64,000 bases of DNA from the NCBI GenBank assembly GCA_016787565.1, contig JAEUUG010000003.1, positions 372,001 to 436,000 on the forward strand. Reading direction: 5' to 3'. Under the pieces are notes generated by a model that was not told where the DNA came from, ran no database searches, and saw nothing but the letters and a program-made list of their open reading frames with translations. The DNA is from Cyclobacteriaceae bacterium. GTDB lineage: Bacteria > Bacteroidota > Bacteroidia > Cytophagales > Cyclobacteriaceae. Shown here piece after piece: positions 54,578 through 64,000 of this stretch (within the stretch, counting starts at the first letter, position 1; every line of letters begins with the position of its first letter). A program made the position numbers and the translations under genes.

Positions 54578-54753
54578 GGTTCCCGGTTCCCGGTTATTAA
54601 GTTGAAAGTAAGGAGGCTCTATTTGGTTAACCTCACCAACCGGTAACTGGCCACCCGGAAACCGCATTTCAGGTTTCAAGATAGGTAAATGCAATTCTGC
54701 ATGTGACCGTAACTAGTGACCAGCAACTTGCAACCTGAAACTTTCCACCACAA
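54578..54753. repeat. Degenerate 7-bp repeats in the pyrG / giant gene gap
   Basis: The 484-bp gap (54462-54945) has no gene. It holds three groups of heptamers: GGTTCCC twice plus GGTTATT at 54578-54598; ACCGGTA, ACTGGCC, ACCCGGA, AACCGCA at 54639-54666; and ACTAGTG, ACCAGCA, ACTTGCA, ACCTGAA, ACTTTCC from 54712. The first group is the reverse-complement sense of the others. Such ACCNGNA-type heptads look like a decayed simple repeat. The rest of the gap holds the pyrG promoter on the left and nothing recognisable on the right. Confidence 0.5.
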
Positions 54754-54945
54754 ATCGTGTGAGCTGCATCTAACAACCGGCCGACCAACCCTATCTGCCC
54801 GATGAAGTGCATTTCCCTTCTGGTTACTTTCATTTCCCCAAGCTGTATTTAACCGTGGCTTAATCTCAATTTTTTCCGAAGCAGATCTATAGTTGGCGGA
54901 TAGTCTAATACTATACTATCTTGTGACCTTAAACCTGGACTGCTC

Positions 54946-57900
54946 ATGAGGGTACCGCTACCTGATTATTTCGTTAGACTCTTTTTTTTAGTTGTATTTT
55001 TTGTTGGAGCAGTTGCTGTTGAGAGTGTTGCGCAAAGTTGTGGTGGTTTTTTACCAGGTCCTGTTGGAGGAGGTTTATTTCAGGCATCAAATGGTGATAT
55101 ATGCGCGAACACTGCAGTATCACCAGCGCTTCTCGAAATCAGACCAAACAACGTTGATGATGGTGGAAATCCAAATAGCATTGGATTTGAGATTGATTGG
55201 AATGACGGCTCTCCTTTGCAGCAAATATTTGTATCTGCTGGTCAAGCCGCGCTAAACAATCCAGCAACAAAAGAGTATTTAGCTATTGTACCTCATTTTT
55301 TTCCACCGAATGGCGGAAATGTGCAGTGTGAATATTTTCCAACTGTTCGTCTTTTAATCAATGGATTTCCTTGCCCGGCTACAATCGGTATTCCTCCTCG
55401 CTTTGTTCGATGGAATGTAGACAATGAAAATACAGGCGAACTTCGATTGGAAGAGACTATTACCGGTGTTAATGAATACCTGGTATGCCGTGGCACACAG
55501 ACAACTGTAACCTTCACCGACAGAAGTATATTGAATTGCGTTCCACCGCAGCTCGCTTTTCCGGATGATAACAGAGGTGAGCGCTGGAGGAGGTTCACAT
55601 ATGGAACAATAAATACTGTTGTCTCTGGAACAGGCGTTCAGGTCAATGGTATTTTTGAAGCTTACCCTTTTGCAGGAATACTTGTCAATGATCCGACACC
55701 GGCTGTGGCTCCGCTTGCTCCCACACAGACTTTGCCGATTACAATTCCTGCAGATGCACAAGTCGGAGCGGTGTTTGAAATACGAATGGATTACTGGAAC
55801 ACCTGTAATCCTTTTCCGGGAGTACCGGTTTCTCAAACTGCTCGTATCCGCGTGGTAGATCAACCACCAGCACCAACACCTAACAATAATGTGGTGTGTA
55901 ATGGCACAAATCCATTACCTGCATTCTCCATTAATCTTCCCGGAGGTTTTGGAGGATCAATCGTAACCTGGTTCCAGGATGTTGCGAATGCTCCGGGCCC
56001 TATCATTCCCGGATTTACAACGGCTAGTATACCTGCCCTAAGTGCCATACCAACATTGAATAGTACAGTACCTGGAGTGTACAGAGTCTGGGCAAGTTTT
56101 TTTGGTGTAAACAACATCGATGGCGTTAGCTGTGAGAGTCCAAGAATACCCGTGACGTTAACCATTCGCGAAAACCTTCCAACCCCGGCTCCTGGTGGTG
56201 CCACAGCAACGATTTGTCAGACTTCAACCATGACGCTTACACTACCCGCTGCAGCAGTGGAAGCCATTGGCGGTGCCACACAATATGATTGGTCGGTTAC
56301 CGGAGGTCTGGGAGTTTCGTTTATCACCACACCAACTTCTGCAACTTTTGATTTTAGCGGAGTTGCCATTCCCGGCAATTTTGTAACCCGAACATTGAAT
56401 GTTAGCAGAAGATATACCACTGCTCCGAATTGCCCTTCGCCAACCTTCAGTTGGCCGGTAACCATTTACAGGCCTACTGTCGGTGGGTCCCTTTCTGCTG
56501 TTCCGGATGTTTGTGAAAATACTCCCTTAAGCCCAATAACCTTATCCGGGCAAACCGGAAACGTACAGCGGTGGGAGGTATCCTTTAATGGAGGCGCCTT
56601 TATCCCCGATGCTACATTAGGAACAGGTTTGTCAATCTCTCCGGGAACGTTGGCGCCCGGTAATTATCGCTTCCGCGCGATCGTACAAAATGGTCCGTGT
56701 AGTGAGGTGGCTAGCACCATTGAAACGGTAGATGTGTTTCCGGCCATTCCGGCAACGGTTGGGGCCAATCAGGCTTTTTGCCAGGTGTTGCTCACCTCTA
56801 ATCCGCTGGGAGGGAATATCCCCGCACCGGGTACAGGACAATGGTCGGTTGTGAGCGGGCCAGGCGCTGTGGTGTTCAATCCATCGAATGCTACACCCAA
56901 TGCAACCGCTACAGTCAGTACCCAGGGTGTTTATGTTTTTCGCTGGACCATCACCAGTGGTCTGTGTGTTTCTACAGCGGATATCCAGGTAGATTTTGGA
57001 ACTGATCCCGGACCGCAGTTTGCCGGCAGCGATGCACAGGCTTGCGGACTGACGTATGCGCTTGGTGCTACTCCTCCGGTTATCGGAGCCGGACAATGGA
57101 CGTTGGTTGGTCCCGCTCCGGGAACGGCTAATTTTACAACACCCAATAGCCCAACATCCAGTGTTACAGTTTCTGCTTTTGGAGCCTACACATTCCGCTG
57201 GACGGTAACCAGTGGGAATTGTGTACCTGTTCCGGATGATGTGGTCATTACCTTCAACAACCCGGCAACCTCAACGGCTGATGCTGTTCCCGTTACGTGT
57301 GTGAATGGAACAACACTCGACCCCATCGCCATCAGCGGAACAATTGGTGGTGGCGCTACGCTTGGTCATTGGATCATCGTGAGCGGTTCCGGAACGTTTG
57401 ATAATAGTGCGGCCATCGGTGCATCAAAGCCCGGGGCCATTATTAATGATAGCTACCGACCCTCAGCCGCTGATTTTACAGCAGGGTCCGTTCAGTTGCA
57501 ATTGGTTGCCGAAGATCCCGATGGAGTTGCAGGCCCCTGTGGTCCTGTGAACAGTGCCACCTTAACCATTACGTTTGATCGTCTTCCTTCCAATGTAAAT
57601 GCAGGACCAGATCAACCGCTGGTTTGTGTTACAACGGCTTCGCTGGCCGCCTTGCTTCCCGTAAACGGAACAGGCTTATGGTCGGATCCGTTGCCAGCCG
57701 GAGTTTCATTTAGCAATGCATCGTTACAAGCTCCTATTGTTTCGAATCTCCCGGTAGGGCCAACGACTTTGCGCTGGACCGTTACCAGTGCAGGTGGCGT
57801 TTGTGCGCCTGTTTTTGATGACGTAATTATTACGCGCAATCCTTTGCCCGCAGTAAATCCCATTGCTCCGGAAGTATGTGAAGTAACAGCCGGAAGCGGC

Positions 57901-60900
57901 AATGCATTGAATGTGATTCTTACGGATCAGGACAATGCAATAACGGGCGGTGCTCCGAATACAACGGTGGCCTGGTTCAGTGATCCGATTCCCGGTGGAC
58001 CAATATTGCCAGCTACCATTCCACAAAACATGAGTACGGCCGTGCCTACTTCCCGTGATTACTACGTTCGGGTAACCAATAGCGTAACAACCTGCCAGAA
58101 CACCGGAGCGGTGGTGTACACCATCAACCCGTTGCCGGCAGCCTTTGACTTTGCCAAATCATTTTGCGAAGACCTTCCCGTAGGCAGCAATAAGGTTGAC
58201 GTCATTGATTTAAACGCAGCCGATATACTTCTTGGTGTTACCGGTGGTGCTGCTGACCGTACGGTTACCTGGTGGGAAGATGCTGCGGCTACTGCGACAC
58301 AAATTTTAATTACAAATCCATATCCCATCACGGCCAGTAAAGCTGTGTTTGCCCGTGTCCGCAATACCCTTACAGGCTGCGAAGATGTAGCGCAGGTAAA
58401 CCTGAACATTGTTGCAAGACCACTTGCTCAGCCGATACTGGGAAAATCAGTGGTGTGTAACAATGGCCTGGAATTGTACCAGGTTTCACCCGTGGCAGGA
58501 GCCACGTATAGTTGGAATATACCCAGTCCGCCATTCTCTATTTTTCTGGGTGGAGGTGTAAACGATGCCCTTGCATTGGTTCAATTCAACACCATCGCTA
58601 CGGACGACATCACCTTAACAATAAGCGTGAATGGATGTGCCGGAGACCCGATCACAAAAAATGTAACCGTATCACCGGTGCCAACTCCTTTTATCATCAA
58701 CGGTGCAACAGCTGTCTGCGAAAATGATGCGGGTGTTCCCTATAGTATTACACCCAATAATTTTCCCGGATCTTCTTACAATTGGGAAATTATTCCCGTT
58801 GGTGGAGCATTGGTGGCTAACGGACAAACCAGTGGAAGTGTATTGGTCAACTTCCTCAGCAATAATGTTTCGATCCGTGTAACAGAAAGTAATTCATCGA
58901 ACTGCTTTGGTCCGCCTGTTACCGTTCCAATTGTTGTGAACAGGCGACCTGAACTGGCCGATATTGTATCGGAAGTTTGCAGCAATGATCCATCGGGCAT
59001 TATTCTTTCTGAATCGGTTGCAAGTCCTGTTCCGGCTGCTACCTACAACATTACGAGCGTAGCCGTTAGTCCGGGATTAATACCCGCTACCCGTCCCACC
59101 GGAATAGTTGCAGCTAACGGCATTGCAGCCGATGTATTCGAAAATACAACAGGGGGTCCGTTGCTGGTGCGCTATACCATTGAACCCATTAGTGCAGATG
59201 GCTGTCCGGGCCCTGCCAAAATTGTGGAATTGACCGTAAAGCCGCAGCCGGTTTTGGATCCTTTCCTGGATGTATCCCGCTGTAGCGGAAGAACAACAGA
59301 CGTTATTTTTAAAGTGCAGGTGGGAAGTGTGGCAGCCGATCAGTTTATTATTGATGCCATTACGACAAACGGATTAACTGCTTTGGCCGGTAATCCGCAA
59401 ACGGGGCAATTCAATGCAAATGAAATAGCCGATGATGTTTGGCAAAATCTGGGAACCGTTCCGGTAGATGTAATCTACCTCGTTCGCCCAATCAATACAT
59501 TGTTAAACTGTGTAGGAAATCCCGCAGTTCCGGTGCGGGTTACTATCTATCCGGAACCTCAGGTTGCACCGGATACCAAAACTATTTGTAGTGGATCAAG
59601 TGTGAACCTGGCACTTGCTTCTAACATTCCGGGCACTACGTATACCTGGACGGTGAAGAGTGTTATCGGTGGTGTAACCGGAGCCAACGGTGGCTTTGGT
59701 TTGACGCTATCCGATATTTTAACCAATACATCCGGTGCGCAAGGAACAGTGGTATATGCTGTGCGGGCCCGTAATCCTGTGGGCATGCTTTCGTGTGAAG
59801 GTCCGGCTCAGGACATTACAATTCTCGTGGATGCTGCACCTTCTGTTATTGATTATACCGAAACAGTTTGTTCGGATGTGACAGGTAGTAACTCCGTCAT
59901 CCGCGATCTCGTTTCATTACAGCCGTCCATCAATGGAGATCCGGGAACAACCTTTACCTGGTTTACCACGCCAGCCTTAACACCAGGCACAGAAATTACT
60001 GATCCTACTGCGCACGTTATGGTGAATAACATTTCAGCGTATGCGCGAGTGGCCAACGCTACGTGTTTTAGCACAGGAAGAGCAACGGTAACGGTGCATC
60101 CAAAACCTGAGGTAATAGCAAGTTCACCGTTGTTCAATGGGTTTGAAATCCGCTGTAACGGTGGCGTAGCATTGATCAATGCTTCGGCATCACAAGGAAC
60201 ATCACCTTATCTTTTCAGCATCAATGGCGGAGCCAACTATTTCCCGGTAGGAACCTTTAACAACCTGACACCAGGTTCGTACACCATTCTGGTGCAGGAT
60301 GCTTTTGGCTGTTCGGATGAGTCCAATTCGGTTGTAATCGATGAACCAACACCATTGTCATTTACAACGATTATTTCAGATGCCCTTTGCAGAGGAAGTA
60401 GCACCGGAAGTATTGAGGTTACAGCAGCAGGAGGAATTGTTGGATCGTATGTGTATTCTTTGAATGGTGGTGCTTTTCAGGCTTCGAATATTTTTGGAAA
60501 CCTCGGAGCCGGTATTTATTCGGTGACTATTCGCGATGCCAATACGTGTACCCACGCAGAAAACGTAACGGTAGGAGAGCCAACAGCAGTAACCGGTTCG
60601 ATTACAGCGCAAACCAATGTGGATTGTATTGGCAACAGTACCGGCAGTATAACCATTTTGGGTGGTGGTGGAACGGGTCCTTATGAATATGCTATTGACG
60701 GGTTAACCTTCCAGGTTAGCGGAACATTTACTAACCTCGCTGCAGCTAGTTATACAGTGACCGTTCGGGATTCGCGTGGATGTTTAGCCGGAGTTCCTGT
60801 GGTGATTACTGAACCTCCTTTATTAACCCTGAATCTTTCTGCAAAATCGGATGCCGATTGTTTTGGGGCCGCTACCGGATCGCTTACCGTTGCTGGATCG

Positions 60901-63900
60901 GGTGGAACAGCACCCTATGAATATTCATTGGATGGAGGTGCTTTTCAAGCCTCAGGAACATTTACGGCACTTCCCGGTGGTGTTAGTTATAATCTTGTTG
61001 TTCGTGATTTTAATAATTGTACAGCACCGCTTAGCATTACCATTAATCAGCCGCCTGCGTTATTCGGTTCTATTACAAGTCAGACGAACGTATTGTGCTT
61101 TGGTACCAATACGGGTTCTGTAACGGTGAATGGTTCTGGTGGATCTGGACTTTACCAATTCTCAATTAATGGCGGAGCTTTTGGCGGCAGCGGAACTTTT
61201 ACCGGATTAGTTGCCGGGTTGTATACGGTTACAGTTCGCGATCAAAATAACTGTAGTGTTGATGTGCCGGTGAGCATAACGGAACCACTAGCTCTTTCTG
61301 GTTCGGTAGTGAGTTTCACTGATGTACAGTGTAATGGTGGCAGTAATGGATCGGTATTAATAGCCGGAGCAGACGGAACCGCACCGTATCAATTCAGCAT
61401 TAACGGAGGCGCAGTGTTTGGTCCGAGTGGAATTTTCACCGGCCTGGTGGCGGACAATTATACAGTAATTGTGCGGGATGCAAATGGCTGTACGTTCAAT
61501 GTGCCATTTACCATTAGCCAGCCAACAGCACTTTCAGCTAATCTGGTGGTATCTCCGGCCTTGTGTCGCGGAACTGCTACCGGTGAAGTGACAGCATTGG
61601 CATCGGGGGGTACTTCGCCCTATTCCTATTCCATTGATGGATCGAACTTCCAGCTCAGCGGAACATTTACCGGATTGCCAACAGGCAATTACCTGGTTCG
61701 TGTGCGCGACTTTAACAATTGTACATTCAATGCACCCTTCACCATTACAGAGCCTCCACAACTTACCGTAGCGGTACAGAATAAAACCGATGTCGACTGT
61801 AATGGCAACAGTACCGGTAGTGTAACCTTACTGGCAAATGGTGGTGTGGGCGGCTATACCTATTCCAGCGATAACATTACGTTTACTGCGGTGCCCACCT
61901 TTGCCGGATTGCCATTTGGTAACTATACGTACTTTGCCCGGGATGCCAACAATTGTATTGCTCAGGTTAATTTCACCATTAATGAACCTTCCGTTCTGAC
62001 GCTCACATTGCTCACACAGGTGGATGTTTTCTGTAATGGATTGAACACCGGAAGCATTGTTGTACAGGGTGGAGGAGGAGCAGGTTCATACGAGTTTTCC
62101 ATCGATGGTTTGAATTTCACACCCTTGAATGTATTCAATGGATTGGCCGCTGGTCCGTATACCATTACTATTCGTGATGCGAATGGTTGTATTGGAACAT
62201 TACCCGTAACGATAACGGAGCCTCCTGCTATCGTGATTAACAGCGTTGCCGGAACCAATACCAGTTGTTTTCTGGGTTCTGATGGTACCATTACCGTTAA
62301 CGCTTCCGGAGGAACACCCGATTTGGTTTACCGTGTGCTGCAGGATCCGTCTAACACCACCGGACAATCAACAGGTTTATTTACCAATGTGCGGGCCGGA
62401 ACTTACACCATCAACATTCGCGATGCTAATAACTGCAGTATTGTTTCAGCTCCGATTATTGTGGGCCAGCCACCACAGCTTACAGTGAGTGCCAGTGTTA
62501 CCTCTAACTTTAATGGCTATGGTGTAAGTTGTGAAAATGCCAGCGATGGTGTGGTACAAGGCGCAGTGAATGGTGGTACAGGTCCTGTTTTCACGTATAC
62601 CATTTCACCCGATCCGGCCAATGTGGGTTCGAATACAACCGGAACGTTTACCAATCTGCCAACGGGCTTTTATACCATCAGCGTTTCAGATAACAACGGA
62701 TGTCCCGCCACCGCTATCCCGATTTTAGTGACCGAGCCCTTTACCCTTTCAGGCGGATTTATTGGCTTCGATCAGTTTGTATGTGTGGGCGATGACCCCG
62801 GATTAATCAATGAAATTGTTCCACCCTTTGGAGGAATCGGTTTGTATCAATACCAGTGGCTTCAATCTACCGATGGTGTTATTTATTCACCGATACTGGG
62901 TGCTACATCGGTTACGTTTGATCCTACAGCCACCATTACGCAAACCACCTACTTCAAGCGTCAGGTAACGAGTGGCAGTTGCTTACCGCCATCGGAAAGT
63001 AATGTTGCACGGGTTACGATCAATCCGTTGCCTTCTGCTGCCATTGCTACTTCCTTATCACCGGTTTGTGAAGGCGGAACATTTTTCCTTAACCTCACCT
63101 TTACCGGACAGGCACCTTTCCGATATGATTATACTGCAGTCAATGCCTCGGGAACAACCAACTTCACTAACCTGATTGGTGCGGCCACTACACCGATTCC
63201 GGTTTTTGATTACAAGGAAACTACTACCTATACCATAACACGCGTTCGGGATTTTAACGGATGTGAGAGTATTGTTAATGAAGCGATTACAGTGCCGGTT
63301 ACGGTGATTGATCCATCGTTTACTATTTTGGCTCCGACTGCGCAATGTACAGGTTCAACGTTCTCCTTCCGGTGGCGCGTAGATGCGGATGTACAATATA
63401 CCTGGCTCTGGCCAGATGGGCAGGTTGAAGTAATCAGTGCCAACAATCCACTTTATCCGGTAGGGTTTAACACCATTACCCATGTGTTGGTAAACGGATT
63501 GACTTCGTCTTCAATTTTCCTGCCGGTAACACTTCAGGCACAAAATACGGTAGCCATCAACGGTTGTCCGACACAATCAACCCAAACGGTAGAAGTATAT
63601 CCAAGTGTCAATTCATTAATTCCTCCGGTCGATAATGTGATATGCAGTGGCGATATGATCAGCTTCGGTAATTCTACGCAGGGTGCTACTATTCACCAAT
63701 GGTTCTACCGTGAGAAGGGCACTTTACCAGAGACGAATGTTGTTTCAACCTATACAGTGGATTACACTTTCCTGAATAATACCGCACAAAATCCGATCGT
63801 TTATGAGGTCATCTATCAAGGCTTTAATGCCAATGGTTGTACCGACAGTGATACCATCGACATTACCGTATTTAAAAAGTCAATTGCAGGTTTTGCCGAG

Positions 63901-64000
63901 GGTCCCATTCCTCCTTACCAGGGTGGCAGTTCAATCATCAATTTCACGAATACGTCCAGTATCATTGATCCAACGATATTCTCGTATGCCTGGACATTCG
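54946..64000 (+). CDS. Giant secreted repeat protein with SprB-type repeats (runs off the right edge)
   Basis: From the ATG at 54946 one frame stays open to the window end (at least 3,018 codons). A signal peptide (FVRLFFLVVFFVGAVAVESV, cut near AQS) is followed by Ig- or PKD-like modules rich in Thr, Gly, Pro and Cys; a recurring pattern is FRWTVTSGNC. Residues about 1736-2604 hold eleven SprB-type repeats of about 77 residues, each with a Cys-x-Gly start (VDCIGNSTGS), PYEYSIDG-like and GTFTGL segments, YTVTVRDANGC and an ITEPP end. Further Ig-like modules and a PKD-like piece (FSYAWTF) follow. SprB repeats occur in gliding adhesins exported by the T9SS. The C-terminal sorting domain is not in view. 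Confidence 0.88.
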   Translation, partial: MRVPLPDYFVRLFFLVVFFVGAVAVESVAQSCGGFLPGPVGGGLFQASNGDICANTAVSPALLEIRPNNVDDGGNPNSIGFEIDWNDGSPLQQIFVSAGQAALNNPATKEYLAIVPHFFPPNGGNVQCEYFPTVRLLINGFPCPATIGIPPRFVRWNVDNENTGELRLEETITGVNEYLVCRGTQTTVTFTDRSILNCVPPQLAFPDDNRGERWRRFTYGTINTVVSGTGVQVNGIFEAYPFAGILVNDPTPAVAPLAPTQTLPITIPADAQVGAVFEIRMDYWNTCNPFPGVPVSQTARIRVVDQPPAPTPNNNVVCNGTNPLPAFSINLPGGFGGSIVTWFQDVANAPGPIIPGFTTASIPALSAIPTLNSTVPGVYRVWASFFGVNNIDGVSCESPRIPVTLTIRENLPTPAPGGATATICQTSTMTLTLPAAAVEAIGGATQYDWSVTGGLGVSFITTPTSATFDFSGVAIPGNFVTRTLNVSRRYTTAPNCPSPTFSWPVTIYRPTVGGSLSAVPDVCENTPLSPITLSGQTGNVQRWEVSFNGGAFIPDATLGTGLSISPGTLAPGNYRFRAIVQNGPCSEVASTIETVDVFPAIPATVGANQAFCQVLLTSNPLGGNIPAPGTGQWSVVSGPGAVVFNPSNATPNATATVSTQGVYVFRWTITSGLCVSTADIQVDFGTDPGPQFAGSDAQACGLTYALGATPPVIGAGQWTLVGPAPGTANFTTPNSPTSSVTVSAFGAYTFRWTVTSGNCVPVPDDVVITFNNPATSTADAVPVTCVNGTTLDPIAISGTIGGGATLGHWIIVSGSGTFDNSAAIGASKPGAIINDSYRPSAADFTAGSVQLQLVAEDPDGVAGPCGPVNSATLTITFDRLPSNVNAGPDQPLVCVTTASLAALLPVNGTGLWSDPLPAGVSFSNASLQAPIVSNLPVGPTTLRWTVTSAGGVCAPVFDDVIITRNPLPAVNPIAPEVCEVTAGSGNALNVILTDQDNAITGGAPNTTVAWFSDPIPGGPILPATIPQNMSTAVPTSRDYYVRVTNSVTTCQNTGAVVYTINPLPAAFDFAKSFCEDLPVGSNKVDVIDLNAADILLGVTGGAADRTVTWWEDAAATATQILITNPYPITASKAVFARVRNTLTGCEDVAQVNLNIVARPLAQPILGKSVVCNNGLELYQVSPVAGATYSWNIPSPPFSIFLGGGVNDALALVQFNTIATDDITLTISVNGCAGDPITKNVTVSPVPTPFIINGATAVCENDAGVPYSITPNNFPGSSYNWEIIPVGGALVANGQTSGSVLVNFLSNNVSIRVTESNSSNCFGPPVTVPIVVNRRPELADIVSEVCSNDPSGIILSESVASPVPAATYNITSVAVSPGLIPATRPTGIVAANGIAADVFENTTGGPLLVRYTIEPISADGCPGPAKIVELTVKPQPVLDPFLDVSRCSGRTTDVIFKVQVGSVAADQFIIDAITTNGLTALAGNPQTGQFNANEIADDVWQNLGTVPVDVIYLVRPINTLLNCVGNPAVPVRVTIYPEPQVAPDTKTICSGSSVNLALASNIPGTTYTWTVKSVIGGVTGANGGFGLTLSDILTNTSGAQGTVVYAVRARNPVGMLSCEGPAQDITILVDAAPSVIDYTETVCSDVTGSNSVIRDLVSLQPSINGDPGTTFTWFTTPALTPGTEITDPTAHVMVNNISAYARVANATCFSTGRATVTVHPKPEVIASSPLFNGFEIRCNGGVALINASASQGTSPYLFSINGGANYFPVGTFNNLTPGSYTILVQDAFGCSDESNSVVIDEPTPLSFTTIISDALCRGSSTGSIEVTAAGGIVGSYVYSLNGGAFQASNIFGNLGAGIYSVTIRDANTCTHAENVTVGEPTAVTGSITAQTNVDCIGNSTGSITILGGGGTGPYEYAIDGLTFQVSGTFTNLAAASYTVTVRDSRGCLAGVPVVITEPPLLTLNLSAKSDADCFGAATGSLTVAGSGGTAPYEYSLDGGAFQASGTFTALPGGVSYNLVVRDFNNCTAPLSITINQPPALFGSITSQTNVLCFGTNTGSVTVNGSGGSGLYQFSINGGAFGGSGTFTGLVAGLYTVTVRDQNNCSVDVPVSITEPLALSGSVVSFTDVQCNGGSNGSVLIAGADGTAPYQFSINGGAVFGPSGIFTGLVADNYTVIVRDANGCTFNVPFTISQPTALSANLVVSPALCRGTATGEVTALASGGTSPYSYSIDGSNFQLSGTFTGLPTGNYLVRVRDFNNCTFNAPFTITEPPQLTVAVQNKTDVDCNGNSTGSVTLLANGGVGGYTYSSDNITFTAVPTFAGLPFGNYTYFARDANNCIAQVNFTINEPSVLTLTLLTQVDVFCNGLNTGSIVVQGGGGAGSYEFSIDGLNFTPLNVFNGLAAGPYTITIRDANGCIGTLPVTITEPPAIVINSVAGTNTSCFLGSDGTITVNASGGTPDLVYRVLQDPSNTTGQSTGLFTNVRAGTYTINIRDANNCSIVSAPIIVGQPPQLTVSASVTSNFNGYGVSCENASDGVVQGAVNGGTGPVFTYTISPDPANVGSNTTGTFTNLPTGFYTISVSDNNGCPATAIPILVTEPFTLSGGFIGFDQFVCVGDDPGLINEIVPPFGGIGLYQYQWLQSTDGVIYSPILGATSVTFDPTATITQTTYFKRQVTSGSCLPPSESNVARVTINPLPSAAIATSLSPVCEGGTFFLNLTFTGQAPFRYDYTAVNASGTTNFTNLIGAATTPIPVFDYKETTTYTITRVRDFNGCESIVNEAITVPVTVIDPSFTILAPTAQCTGSTFSFRWRVDADVQYTWLWPDGQVEVISANNPLYPVGFNTITHVLVNGLTSSSIFLPVTLQAQNTVAINGCPTQSTQTVEVYPSVNSLIPPVDNVICSGDMISFGNSTQGATIHQWFYREKGTLPETNVVSTYTVDYTFLNNTAQNPIVYEVIYQGFNANGCTDSDTIDITVFKKSIAGFAEGPIPPYQGGSSIINFTNTSSIIDPTIFSYAWTF

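Overview
The window is a chromosomal segment of a Bacteroidota bacterium, most likely of the order Cytophagales. This rests on promoters with the TAnnTTTG type -7 element, on families such as GSCFA, DUF5683, DUF1593 and alpha-E/circularly permuted ATP-grasp, on a M43 protease with a type IX secretion (T9SS) style C-terminal domain, and on a very large protein with SprB-type repeats. The placement is inferred from gene content, not from a marker phylogeny.

Layout. 1-8.3 kb (minus strand): the N-terminal part of a secreted protein, a PASTA-domain membrane protein, ddl, a secreted M43 metalloprotease, and a NifU-like/Mrp iron-sulfur pair. 8.5-13.8 kb (plus strand): dnaG, ribBA with a coupled secreted protein, surE and a START-domain protein. 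13.9-24.9 kb is an accessory zone of small, mostly unlinked genes: three DUF1801 proteins, three SRPBCC (AHSA1) proteins, GlxA-, AraC- and ArsR-type regulators, DUF1593, an alpha/beta hydrolase and a RibD-C reductase. 25.1-27.7 kb is an AT-rich island just downstream of priA. It holds a decayed tyrosine recombinase and two genes, each followed by a 130-132 bp imperfect palindrome, an arrangement that looks like an integron cassette array. 27.7-36.2 kb: priA, a YyaL-type thioredoxin-domain protein, a GSCFA protein and a NagB/PIG-L fusion. 36.2-39.6 kb: a transglutaminase, alpha-E and ATP-grasp operon. 39.8-40.9 kb: rpsF-rpsR-rplI. 41.1-46.2 kb: a DUF547 protein, a two-domain VOC protein, a coiled-coil protein, a methyltransferase, apaG and ung. 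46.3-54.5 kb is a minus-strand housekeeping block: pyrG, yidC, parA, parB, DUF5683, dapB and lepB. From 54.9 kb to the right edge runs one uninterrupted reading frame of more than 3,000 codons, encoding a secreted repeat protein.

How the genes work together. The housekeeping content covers replication (dnaG, priA), chromosome partition (parAB), envelope assembly (yidC, lepB, ddl, dapB), nucleotide and cofactor synthesis (pyrG, ribBA), Fe-S maintenance (mrp, nifU-like) and translation (rpsF, rpsR, rplI). The secreted proteins at both ends, together with the M43 protease, point to T9SS-dependent export.

Most interesting points: (i) the integron-like cassette pair and its wrecked recombinase; (ii) a DnaG whose zinc finger has lost all four metal ligands and which carries an in-frame palindromic insertion; (iii) the parAB upstream region with a perfect DnaA box, tandem TCGTGGAACA repeats and a 5' hairpin; (iv) clear operator-like repeats at the ArsR, GlxA and pyrG promoters.
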